Of a DNA stretch of 64,000 nucleotides, positions 8,748 through 17,195 are shown piece after piece. Position 1 is the first letter of the stretch; every line of letters starts with the position of its first letter. This DNA is from CAVREM01 sp963728825 (GTDB lineage: Bacteria; Acidobacteriota; Vicinamibacteria; Vicinamibacterales; CAVVIG01). Location: assembly GCA_963728825.1 (NCBI GenBank), contig CAVSLA010000005.1:186001-250000 (forward strand), read 5' to 3'. Under the pieces are notes generated by a model. That model saw nothing but the letters and a program-made list of their open reading frames with translations, did no database searches and was not told the DNA's origin. Both the position numbers and the translations under genes were made by a program.

Positions 8748-9653
8748 TCAGCTTTTCGTCTTTGCCGCAAACGGTGGATGCGCCGCGAGGAGATCGATGA
8801 ACTCACGGACGTACGGGACACGTGCCATGTCCTTCAGCGTGGCCGCGCTCCAGGTCCGGCGATAGCCGCGTCGCGTGTAGGGGATCGCCCGGACGGTGTT
8901 GGCGCGAAGGTGCGGTTCGACTGCCCACCGCGCGAGGAACGCCACCCCGAGCCCGGCTTTCACCATCTCGGTAATCGCTTCCGTGAGCTGGATGACGTGC
9001 ACGGCGGCCGGCGTCACGCCTTCCGCGGCGAGCAGCTGATAAATCGTGCTCTCCTCTTTCGGCGAATACATCAGCAGCGTTTCCACCGCGAGGTCCCGCG
9101 CGTTCACGAACGGCTTGCCGGCCAGCGGATGACGTGGATCGACGATGATCACCATCTCGTCACCGAAAATCGGCCGGCTGGTCACGCGCCGATCGCGCAC
9201 CGGATCGCTGACGATGGCGACGTCGAGACGGCCGGCGATCAGGTGCGCCACCGGATCCGGCGTCGCATCGGCATCGATCCGGACGTCGACGTTCGGATGG
9301 CTGCGCCGGTAGCGCTTCAGGAGCGCCGGCAGCCAGTGATAACAGGTGTAGCACTGCGTGCTGAGCCGGAGCAGGCCGCGGTCGGCGCCTGACATCTGCC
9401 GGATGGAATCCTCGGTGCGCTCGATCGCGTCGAGCACCTCGTCGGCCGAGCGCAGCAGCCGCTCGCCGGCCGGCGTGAGCAGCATCCGCTTGCCGACGCG
9501 CAGAAAGAGCGGCGTGCCGAGCCGTGACTCGATGTCGCGCAGCTGATGACTGAGCGCCGACTGGGTGAGGTTCAGCGACGAGCCGGCGCCGGTCAGGCTG
9601 CCGGCGGAGGTGACGGCGCGCACCAGCTTGAGGTGGCGGATCTCCAAGTCCAT
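8748..9653 (-). CDS. LysR-family transcriptional regulator (MetR-like)
   Basis: A 301-residue regulator. An N-terminal winged helix-turn-helix (residues 1-60: EIRHLKLVRAVTSAGSLTGA, then LNLTQSALSHQLRDIE) is followed by an effector-binding domain from about residue 90. The HTH resembles MetR, the homocysteine-responsive activator, but no methionine gene is adjacent and the ligand is unknown. It is divergent from a secreted HExxH protein. The 51-base gap contains a perfect inverted repeat at 9671-9687 suited to LysR binding, so it probably controls itself and that neighbour. Confidence 0.9.
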   Translation of the reverse strand: MDLEIRHLKLVRAVTSAGSLTGAGSSLNLTQSALSHQLRDIESRLGTPLFLRVGKRMLLTPAGERLLRSADEVLDAIERTEDSIRQMSGADRGLLRLSTQCYTCYHWLPALLKRYRRSHPNVDVRIDADATPDPVAHLIAGRLDVAIVSDPVRDRRVTSRPIFGDEMVIIVDPRHPLAGKPFVNARDLAVETLLMYSPKEESTIYQLLAAEGVTPAAVHVIQLTEAITEMVKAGLGVAFLARWAVEPHLRANTVRAIPYTRRGYRRTWSAATLKDMARVPYVREFIDLLAAHPPFAAKTKS

Positions 9654-9670
9654 CCCGTCGATTATATTTC

Positions 9671-9687
9671 TTCATCGTTGTGATGAA
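9671..9687. promoter_or_regulatory. Probable LysR operator (inverted repeat in divergent promoter region)
   Basis: TTCATC-GTTGT-GATGAA is a perfect 6-bp dyad with a 5-base spacer, 18 bases upstream of the LysR start and 17 upstream of the divergent gene at 9705. It fits the T-N11-A rule of LysR-type sites. The region is AT-rich compared with its surroundings (TTATATTTC next to it), as expected for back-to-back promoters. Confidence 0.6.
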
Positions 9688-9704
9688 AACAAAGAGTTTT
9701 TCTC

Positions 9705-10340
9705 ATGGCAGGGTATCGCCCTACGATGCGGCGCATGGGCATCACCCACCTCGTCGCGATCGTCCTGACCGCGACCAGCGCCGTCACCGTGCCCGCCGCG
9801 CAGCGGCGCGCGATGGCCCAGGAGGCGGAAGCGATCTGGCGCCCGCACGGCGTGTCGATCGTCGTGGTCACCGACGGCCAGACGGGGTCGCCGGCGACCG
9901 CCGATGCGCGGCTGGTGGTGACGCTGGTCGGCACCGCCCGGCCGGCCGCCGTTCCCGGCGAGCGCGGCTCACTGGGTGCGATTACTTTCGATCACGACAA
10001 CGTGCCGGCCACCACGCTGACGATCGACGCCAGCCGGGTGTCGGCCACCGTGGCCGGCGCGCGGTGGACCGGCCGGCCGTTCGAGCAGTGGCCCGCGGCG
10101 TTTCGTGACGCGGTGGTCGGACGCGCGCTGGGCCGGGTCCTGGCCCACGAGCTCGGGCACTACCTGCTGGCCTCGAGGGCGCACACCGTCGAGGGACTGA
10201 TGCGGGCGGCGTTCGACGGCCTGGAGCTGTCGCGTCCTGGTCGCGCGGCGTTTTCACTGGCCGAACGCGACCTGCCCCGGCTGCGGGCACGGCTGGCCGG
10301 TCTCGGCCGAACGCCGTCACTTGCAGAGAACGCACGGTAG
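9705..10340 (+). CDS. Secreted HExxH-motif protein, putative metallopeptidase
   Basis: A 211-residue protein with an N-terminal signal peptide. ATG 9705 or the in-frame ATG at 9726 (MRRMGITHLVAIVLTATSA) could start it. The motif AHELGHYLLASRAH contains HExxH, and a further histidine eight residues after the second could be the third zinc ligand, followed by a methionine in EGLMRAAF. The spacing differs from classic metzincins (HExxHxxGxxH), so protease activity is inference. It is divergent from the LysR regulator that probably controls it. Confidence 0.7.
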   Translation: MAGYRPTMRRMGITHLVAIVLTATSAVTVPAAQRRAMAQEAEAIWRPHGVSIVVVTDGQTGSPATADARLVVTLVGTARPAAVPGERGSLGAITFDHDNVPATTLTIDASRVSATVAGARWTGRPFEQWPAAFRDAVVGRALGRVLAHELGHYLLASRAHTVEGLMRAAFDGLELSRPGRAAFSLAERDLPRLRARLAGLGRTPSLAENAR

Positions 10341-10356
10341 TGCGCATACTGGCCGC

Positions 10357-11376
10357 ATGCGCCGCGCTGCCGGCTACGCGTCACTCGCGTCACTTGCGGC
10401 GCTCGTGCTGTTCGCCCTCCAGCCGGTGGCGGCGAGCTCGTTTGCCGCCGAAATCCAGCGCCTGTCGGAGCCCGAGGGGGCGTTCGACACCGACAACCTG
10501 ATTTCCAACGAACGCTCGTATCTGGAAGTCGTTCCGACGCTGGTCGCGCGGGGCGTGACCGGCGGCGCGTACATCGGCGTCGGTCCGGATCAGAACTTCT
10601 CGTACATCGCGCGCATCCGTCCGTCGGTCGCCTACCTCATCGACATCCGACGTGACAACCTGCTGTTGCATCTGCTCTTCAAAGCGCTCTTCGCGCATGC
10701 GCCCAATCGCGTCACCTACCTGTCGCTCTTGACCGGCCGTTCGCCGCCCACCGGCAGCGCCGCGGCGTGGAACACGGCGGCGGTCGACCGGATCGTGCAA
10801 TACGCGGCCGATGCGCCGCTCTTGCCCGACGGATCGCTCGGTGCCCTCCGCGACGATCTGAACGGCACGATCCGCGGCTTCGGTGTGCCGCTCGCCGCGT
10901 CGGATGTCGCCACCATCGAGCGGTTTCACCGCGCCTTCATCTCACGTGGTCTCGCCTTGCAGTTCAACAGTCACGGCCGCCCGCCGCGGCCGCAGTACCC
11001 CACCCTGCAGGACCTCATTCTCGCCACCGATCGCGACGGACGCAGCTGGCACTACCTCGCGGCTGAACGCGACTACCAGTTCGTCCGCCAGCTGCAGGCG
11101 GCCGACCTCGTCATCCCGGTGGTCGGCGACGTCAGCGGCCCGCACGCGCTCGGCGCCATTGGCCAGGCGATTGCGGCGCGCGGGTTGTCAATGTCGGCGT
11201 TTTACGTCTCGAACGTCGAGTCGTACCTGTCGAGGGACGGCGGTTACCGGCGATTCGTCGCCAACCTGAATCAGTTGCCGCGCGGGGCGCGCAGTGTCAT
11301 GATCCGTTCGATCTTCGGCGGAGCCGGCAGCTCGTCCGCCGTGCAGTCGATTCGCGAGATGCTGGCGGAGAAGTAG
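10357..11376 (+). CDS. Conserved secreted protein of unknown function
   Basis: A 339-residue protein starting at ATG 10357 (MRRAAGYASLASLAALVLF), with a signal peptide ending near ASSFA. The body contains SNERSYLEVVPTL, GGAYIGVGPDQNFSYIA, IRPSVAYLIDIRRDN and VIPVVGDVSGPHAL. The glycine-rich segment followed by YLIDIRRDN and a VVGD segment suggest a Rossmann/methyltransferase-like fold as in LIC_10091-type proteins (DUF7790-like), but I cannot identify catalytic residues. It lies seven bases ahead of three DUF4159 genes on the same strand and may share their operon. Confidence 0.6.
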   Translation: MRRAAGYASLASLAALVLFALQPVAASSFAAEIQRLSEPEGAFDTDNLISNERSYLEVVPTLVARGVTGGAYIGVGPDQNFSYIARIRPSVAYLIDIRRDNLLLHLLFKALFAHAPNRVTYLSLLTGRSPPTGSAAAWNTAAVDRIVQYAADAPLLPDGSLGALRDDLNGTIRGFGVPLAASDVATIERFHRAFISRGLALQFNSHGRPPRPQYPTLQDLILATDRDGRSWHYLAAERDYQFVRQLQAADLVIPVVGDVSGPHALGAIGQAIAARGLSMSAFYVSNVESYLSRDGGYRRFVANLNQLPRGARSVMIRSIFGGAGSSSAVQSIREMLAEK

Positions 11377-11382
11377 GCGCTG

Positions 11383-12204
11383 ATGACCCTCCGACTCACC
11401 TGGATCGCCGTGCTGATGCTCACCGCCGTTTCGGCGGTCTACGCACAGGACATCTGGGTGGGCGGTCGGTATTCACGGTTCGAGGACCGCTTCGTCGCTG
11501 CTGAAGACCTCGACGGCTCGTTTCAGTACTGCCGCGCGTTCTATACCAGCTTCGGACGCGGACGCGGCGGCTGGCGCACCGACTACCCGGGCGCCGACAA
11601 CAACTTCTCGGTCCGCCTCGCCGAATTGACGCGCATGCGCGTCAAGCTCGACGCCAGGCGCCAGCCTCATCACGTCGTCGTGCCGCTGACCGATCCGCTG
11701 TTAGCCCGCTGTCCGATGATCTTCATGACCGAGATCGAGACGGCGCAGTTCACCCCGCCGGAAGTGGAGGGGTTGCGCGAGTTCCTGTTGAAGGGCGGTT
11801 TCCTGTGGGTCGACGATTCCTGGGGATCGCGAGCCTGGAACAACTGGGTCCGGCAGATCTCGCTGGTGCTGCCACCGGGCGAGTACCCGATGGTGGACAT
11901 CGCGCCAACGCATCCGATCATGCGCACGGTCTACGACGTCAGGGAGATCCCGCAGGTGCCGAACATCGGCTTCTGGTCGCGCTCGGGCGGCGACACCTCC
12001 GAGCGGGGCTTCGACAGCGCGCAGGTGTATTTCAGGGGCATCCACGACCCCGCCGGCCGGCTGATGGTGCTCGCGACGCACAACACCGATATCTCTGATA
12101 CCTGGGAGCGTGAAGGCGAGGAGCCGCGCAGCTATTTCGACACCTTCTCGCCGCGCGGCTACGCGATCGGCGTCAACGTCGTCATCTACGCGATGACCCA
12201 CTGA
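11383..12204 (+). CDS. DUF4159 protein, copy 1
   Basis: A 273-residue protein with a signal peptide cleaved after VYAQ. Key segments: WRTDYPGADNNFSVRLAELT, LREFLLKGGFLWVDDSWGS, HPIMRTVYDV, GDTSERGFDSAQVYFRGI and a conserved end RGYAIGVNVVIYAMTH. These define DUF4159, a flavodoxin/GATase-like fold often found in large surface-stress or Bat-type loci. The function is unknown. Its stop TGA overlaps the ATG of copy 2 by one base, so the copies are likely co-translated. Confidence 0.88.
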   Translation: MTLRLTWIAVLMLTAVSAVYAQDIWVGGRYSRFEDRFVAAEDLDGSFQYCRAFYTSFGRGRGGWRTDYPGADNNFSVRLAELTRMRVKLDARRQPHHVVVPLTDPLLARCPMIFMTEIETAQFTPPEVEGLREFLLKGGFLWVDDSWGSRAWNNWVRQISLVLPPGEYPMVDIAPTHPIMRTVYDVREIPQVPNIGFWSRSGGDTSERGFDSAQVYFRGIHDPAGRLMVLATHNTDISDTWEREGEEPRSYFDTFSPRGYAIGVNVVIYAMTH

Positions 12205-13061
12205 TGCGGACTTACCGCCGACGTACCGCCGCGCTGCTGCTGCTTGGCCTGCTGCTCGCCGCGGCGACCGCGTACGCCCAGCGCGGCTCCATCTGGATCA
12301 ATCCCGGCGGGATGGGCGGCTTCCGCCGCTATCCGCCGCGCTGGGCGAAGGAACGCGACTTCGACGGCGCGTTCCTCTACTGCCGCGGCTATTTCGAACA
12401 GGTCCGCAGCGAGCCGGGCGGCATGGGATGGTGGACCGATTATCCGGACGCCGATCATAACTTCCTCGTCCGGCTCGCCGAACTGACTCGGGTCCGCGTC
12501 CAGTGGAGCGAGCAGCACGATCCGACGTTCGTGGTGATCAACCTCGCCGATCCCACGCTCTATCGCTGTCCGGTCCTGTTCATGGAGGATGTCGGCGTCG
12601 CGGAGTTCAGCGACGCGGAGATCCGCAACCTCAGGGAGTTCTTCCTGAAGGGCGGCTTTCTGTGGGTGGACGATTTCTGGGGTTCGTATGCCTGGGAACA
12701 CTGGCGGCGGACGATCGCCAGCGTTCTGCCGCCCGGCGAATTCCCGATTTTCGACATCCCGGCGTCGCACCCGATCATGCGCACGCTCTACGACGTCAAA
12801 GAAGTGCCGCAGATTCCGTCGATCAACTGCTGGATGCGCGAATGCGGCGGCGATACCTCCGAACGGGGCTACGACAGCGCCCAGGTCCATTTTCGCGGCA
12901 TCCAGGATGCACGCGGTCGTCTGATGGTGCTGATGTCGCATAACACCGATATCGCCGACAGCTGGGAACGCGAAGGCGAGAGCCAGGAATACTTCGATCG
13001 GTTCTCCCCGCGGGGCTATGCTGTCGGCGTGAACGTCGTCATCTACGCGATGACGCACTAA
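12204..13061 (+). CDS. DUF4159 protein, copy 2
   Basis: A 285-residue paralogue of the preceding gene, with a signal peptide ending TAYAQ. It keeps WWTDYPDADHNFLVRLAELT, LREFFLKGGFLWVDDFWGS, HPIMRTLYDVKEVPQIPSI and the C-terminal GVNVVIYAMTH. It differs by an extra PPRWAKERDFDGAFLYCRGY-type front segment and by cysteines in NCWMRECGGDTSE that the other two copies lack. It starts at ATG 12204 overlapping the previous stop, and its own stop is two bases from copy 3. Confidence 0.88.
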   Translation: MRTYRRRTAALLLLGLLLAAATAYAQRGSIWINPGGMGGFRRYPPRWAKERDFDGAFLYCRGYFEQVRSEPGGMGWWTDYPDADHNFLVRLAELTRVRVQWSEQHDPTFVVINLADPTLYRCPVLFMEDVGVAEFSDAEIRNLREFFLKGGFLWVDDFWGSYAWEHWRRTIASVLPPGEFPIFDIPASHPIMRTLYDVKEVPQIPSINCWMRECGGDTSERGYDSAQVHFRGIQDARGRLMVLMSHNTDIADSWEREGESQEYFDRFSPRGYAVGVNVVIYAMTH

Positions 13062-13063
13062 AG

Positions 13064-13906
13064 ATGAAAATGCTGCGAACAGCGATCCTGCGGCGTGTGG
13101 CGTTGGGCAGCCTGCTGGCGATCGTCGCCGCGGCGACGGTCCACGCGCAGCAGATCTGGGTCGGTGGCGGCAGAGGCTATCCACCCCGCTGGCCCAAAAC
13201 CACCGACTTCGACGGATCCTGGATCTACTGCCGTGGCTACTTCACGCCGGTCCGCCGCGAGCCGAGCGGTAGCGGCTGGAATACCGATTATCCGGACGCC
13301 GATCACAATTTTTCGGTGCGGCTCGCGGAGCTGACGCGGGCGCGGGTGAAGTTCGACGAGCGGCGCGAACCGCACTTCGTGGTCATGCCGATGACCGAGC
13401 GGCTGCTCTACCAGTGCCCGATGGTGTTCATGGAGGATTTCGGCACCGCGCTGTTCACGGAGGACGAAGTCCTCCGGCTCCGCGAATACCTCCTCAAGGG
13501 CGGCTTCCTCTGGCTCGACGACTCGTGGGGCAGCTACGCGTGGACGATGATCACCAACGAAATCGGCCGGGTGCTGCCGCACGGCGAGTTTCCGATCTTC
13601 GACATTTCGTTCGACCATCCGATCATGCGGACGCTCTATGACGTCAAGGAAATCCCGCAGGTGCCGTCGATCAGCCACTGGCGCGGCAGCGGCGGCGAAA
13701 CGTCCGAGCGCGGCTCCGACAGCGCCCAGGTCTACTTCAAGGGCATCCAGGACAGCCGCGGCCGACTGATGGTGCTGATGTCACACAACACCGACATCGC
13801 CGATACGTGGGAGCGCGAAGGGCAGAGCCGTCAGTATTTCGACCTGTTCTCCCCGCGCGGCTACGCAATCGGCGTCAACGTCGTGTTGTACGCCATGACT
13901 CACTAG
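13064..13906 (+). CDS. DUF4159 protein, copy 3
   Basis: A 280-residue third paralogue, signal peptide ending TVHAQ. It has YPPRWPKTTDFDGSWIYCRG, WNTDYPDADHNFSVRLAELT, LREYLLKGGFLWLDDSWGS, HPIMRTLYDVKEIPQVPSI and ends GYAIGVNVVLYAMTH. Copies 2 and 3 share the PPRW front segment, so they look like the more recent duplication. Its stop at 13906 is followed four bases later by a long inverted heptamer array that could end the operon. Confidence 0.88.
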   Translation: MKMLRTAILRRVALGSLLAIVAAATVHAQQIWVGGGRGYPPRWPKTTDFDGSWIYCRGYFTPVRREPSGSGWNTDYPDADHNFSVRLAELTRARVKFDERREPHFVVMPMTERLLYQCPMVFMEDFGTALFTEDEVLRLREYLLKGGFLWLDDSWGSYAWTMITNEIGRVLPHGEFPIFDISFDHPIMRTLYDVKEIPQVPSISHWRGSGGETSERGSDSAQVYFKGIQDSRGRLMVLMSHNTDIADTWEREGQSRQYFDLFSPRGYAIGVNVVLYAMTH

Positions 13907-13910
13907 TCAG

Positions 13911-13973
13911 AATTAGGAATTAGGAATTAGGAATTGAGAATTCCTAATTCCTAATTCTTAATTCCTAATTTCA
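13911..13973. repeat. Nine-unit palindromic heptamer array (AATTAGG / AATTCCT)
   Basis: Nine consecutive 7-bp units all begin with AATT. The first three are AATTAGG, the fourth AATTGAG, and the next five are mainly AATTCCT. AATT is its own complement, so the array keeps the 7-bp phase while reversing orientation at the centre and forms a long hairpin. It sits between convergent genes (DUF4159 copy 3 and the TonB receptor), and the receptor's stop codon lies in the last unit. Two CTGCACC heptamers follow at 13983-13996. It may act as a bidirectional terminator. Confidence 0.9.
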
Positions 13974-16336
13974 GAATTCCCACTGCACCCTGCACCGACG
14001 CGCTGCGCGGCCGGCGCCAGCGCGGTGCCCGAGAAGACGCCGGCAAAGTTGATCACATTCAGGCGATCGGTGACGTTGGCGAATTCAGCCCGCAACGTGA
14101 GGCGACGAGTGTCGGTACGCCACAGCTCGGCGCCGAGTCCCAGGTCGATGGTCAAGTTCGACCGCACGCGTCCTGCTTCGAAATCGACGCGCTCCAGGAT
14201 CTCGTCGCCGTATTGCTCTTCGAGCTCGTCGAGATCGAGCTCGTCTTCGATCTCCACCGGCAGGCCGCTGCCGTAGCGGAGCGTCGCGCCGGCCCAGACG
14301 CGCCTCGCTACGTCGTAGCGGACCTGCGCGCGGATGGTATGGCGCTGGTCCTGTGTGATGGCGACCGAACCACTCTCCTCGAGCTCCTCGAGCGCCTCGT
14401 CGCCAATGAACAGCCCGCCAACCACCGGCAGCTCGGCGGTGCCTTTGAGCAGCGCATAGCTGACGAAGCCACTGCTGCGCCGCCAGGTCGGCAGCGTCAG
14501 CTTGGCATCGAGCCCGCGAATATCCGCGGCCGCGAACGCGACCGGGAAGCTCACACCCGTGTTCAGAAAGACATCGTCATCGGCAAAATTCGTGAACGTG
14601 CGCCGGTAGGCCGTCACGTCGAGTCGCGCCTGCCGCGGCGAGCGCGGTCGTGACGCCCGCCTCGAAGAAGTTGCCGCGCGACGGCTCGACCGGGAGCCGT
14701 GCCGAGACCGGATTAACGTCGTCGACCAGCGGCGAGCTGGCCAGCAGCAGGTTCTCGACCGCCGGCGTCTGGAAGACGCGGTCGTACGACGTGCGAGGAC
14801 GATGTCGGGAGTCGGCGACCAGGCGATGCCGAGCCGCGGACTGAACGCGTGGTCCTGCGGACGACGAACGCGTAGCGATCCCAACGCAGACCGGCGGTCA
14901 CCGTGAACGCGCCGGCGCGGATGGTGTCCTGCGACGAACAGCGACTGCTCATTGCTGCGCCGACTTTCGGCGAACGAGAACTCTCTCGAGCGTATCCTCT
15001 TCGACCAGTGACTCGTCGGTGATCACGTAATCCAGCCCTCGTCGGACCGGCGCCAAGACCACGATCGCCGCCGAACTTGATCTGGTGGTGTCCGAAGTCG
15101 GTGGCCAGGCTGGCGTTCACGTAGCTGCGCGTTGAAGGAGCGCTCCTGATCGACGATGACCGGCGTCGACTGCGGCGTTGGAATGCAGGCTGGCGGACAG
15201 CCGCTGCGCCATGCCGCGGGCGTTGAACACGGAGCGCGATCCGAGGATCCGCGTCCATGCCGCCTGGGCGGTCGTCTCGCGGCCGGCATTCTCCTGCCGC
15301 TGTCCCGCCGCCTGCTGCACGATTTCGTTGGGCACCAGAAAATCGCTGCGGCGATGGTGCCACGTCAGGTAGAGGCGATCGCGATCGGTCGGACGGTCCT
15401 GATAACTCGCCAGGGCGCCGGCCAGCGAGCCGCCGTTGGTGAAGTTCTCGATGACCGGCGGAGTCCAGATACCGATTGGTGCGCGCCGCCGACCCGCTGA
15501 TCGTCAACGCGCGCTCGCGACCAGCCATGCGACCCGGAGAAGGCGCCGCTCGCCGTGCCGAAGCTGCCGAGCGCCGACGTCGAGCGCGCCGTGGAAGCCC
15601 TCCTGGATGTCCTTGCTGGTCGTCACTTCGACGACGCCGCCGAGCTTGCGGCCGTACTCGGCGGGAAAATTCGCCGTGAGGACGGCCATCGCGTGAATCT
15701 CGTTTTCCTGCAGATCGGGCGCAAACGCCGGCGAGCGGTTCTCGTCCATCGGCACGCCGTCGACGACGAACAAGCGTCTGATACTCGGAGCCGCGCGGAT
15801 GCAGCACGCCGTTGGCCTCCATCAGCCATCCCGGCTGCTGATCGACGAGGTCGAGCACGCGCCGTCCGGGCACCGCCGACAGATGGGTCTGCAGAACCGG
15901 CGCTCCAATCGCGAATGAGACGCCCGGTCCGGTTGGGATCGATCAGCGGGCGATCGGCTGCCACCGTGACGTCGACCTGAGCTGACGATCGTGGAGAGCG
16001 CCAGCTGCACCGGCACCTCGCGCGGCAGCGGCGAATGGAGGTCGATGATGGTCGTCGACGTGGCGAATCCGTCCCGTCTCGACGGTCAGACGGTAGACGC
16101 CGAAGGGCACCCTTCTCGAAGGTGAACCGGCCCCGCTCGTCGGTCCGAAACGCGCGCAGTGTCTGCGGCGCCTCGCTGGCGAGCGTGCCGAAAGCGGCCA
16201 GGATGCTGCCGGTGGCATCGGTCACCACCAGGTTCAGTTCGCCGACGTCGGTCTGGGCCCTCGCAGTGGGCGCGAACCACAAACTGATCGCCGCGCCAAC
16301 CACCCATCCCCGCCAAGGCGACCAGCACCGGATCAT
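13971..16336 (-). pseudogene. TonB-dependent receptor with carboxypeptidase-regulatory-like domain, multiply frameshifted
   Basis: Pieces in all three minus frames assemble in order into one outer-membrane receptor. They are: a start at 16336 with signal peptide (ISLWFAPTARAQ); a carboxypeptidase-regulatory-like domain (LNLVVTDATGSIL, FTFEK, VPFGVYRLTVET); a plug (VVDGVPMDENRSPAFAPDLQ, ANFPAEYGRKLGGVVEVTTS); and a barrel end with NVINFAGVFSGTALAP. The corrected end is VQWEF, a terminal phenylalanine typical of beta-barrels, with the stop at 13971. At least eight single-base shifts are needed. The start overlaps the upstream dehydrogenase stop (ATGA). Given the similar damage in essential genes elsewhere, this may be sequencing error and not decay. 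Confidence 0.75.
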
Positions 16337-17190
16337 TGCGGTACCTGGAGGCTCGGCGCCGCGATGGCGCCCATGTCGTCGCGGCCATGTCCCGCGGCAA
16401 TCGCCGCGTCCATGCGGGCGGCGATGCCCGGCAGCACGGCCAGCGGTTCGGATCCGGCAGCCTCGATCATCAAGCGAAGGTCCTTACGTGCCATCGTCAG
16501 CTCGAAGGTCGCCTCGAAATCGCCGCGGGCCATTTTCTCGGCGCGGGCGGGAATGATGCCGCCGATCCGGAATTTGTTGAACAACGCGGCGGCGTCGGCC
16601 GGCGTCACCCCAACGTTCCTGGCCATCGCGAACACGTCGGCGATTCCCGCCGTGATGACGAAAATCAACGAGTTGCCGAACAGCTTGTTGGCAGCGGCCA
16701 GATCTTCGCGCTCGCCGAAATACCACACTTCGCCGGTCATCTTCTCCAGGGCCGGCCGGATGGCATCGACAATCGCCTGCGGACCCGAGACGAGCATCGA
16801 CCCCTGCGCGTCGCGGCACATCTGAGGCGTCATGAATACCGGGGCATGAACGAAGCGAACGCCGCCGCGCGCGGCGCGCCGCAGTCGCTCCTTCGTCCCC
16901 GCCGGCGAGGTCGTGGTGTGATCGACGATCACCACATCACTCGCGATGTGCGGGATGATCCGCGCCACCACCGCATCGACCGCGGCATCGTCTGAAAGCG
17001 CCATGTGGACGCGCGCCGCACCGGCGACGGCCTCCTCCGGCGTTGCCGCGACCGTTGCGCCGAACGGCTGGAGCGCGCGAGCTTTGGCCGCAGTGCGATT
17101 CCATACGGTGACCGCGTGTCCCTGCCGGAGCATGGTTTCGACCATCCCGCTCCCGAGCAGGCCTGTTCCGAGAAAGGCGAGCTGCGACAT
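16333..17190 (-). CDS. NAD(P)-dependent beta-hydroxyacid dehydrogenase (3-hydroxyisobutyrate dehydrogenase family)
   Basis: A 285-residue oxidoreductase. The Rossmann dinucleotide motif is at the N-terminus (FLGTGLLGSGM), with NRT after strand 2, which often marks NADP preference. The family's substrate-binding segment appears as DHTTTSPAGT and FVHAPVFM, and the catalytic lysine lies in AAANKLFGNSL. Relatives reduce or oxidise small beta-hydroxyacids such as tartronate semialdehyde, glyoxylate or succinic semialdehyde. Its stop overlaps the TonB-receptor start by four bases, so the two may be cotranscribed. Confidence 0.92.
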   Translation of the reverse strand: MSQLAFLGTGLLGSGMVETMLRQGHAVTVWNRTAAKARALQPFGATVAATPEEAVAGAARVHMALSDDAAVDAVVARIIPHIASDVVIVDHTTTSPAGTKERLRRAARGGVRFVHAPVFMTPQMCRDAQGSMLVSGPQAIVDAIRPALEKMTGEVWYFGEREDLAAANKLFGNSLIFVITAGIADVFAMARNVGVTPADAAALFNKFRIGGIIPARAEKMARGDFEATFELTMARKDLRLMIEAAGSEPLAVLPGIAARMDAAIAAGHGRDDMGAIAAPSLQVPQ

Positions 17191-17195
17191 GCCCG

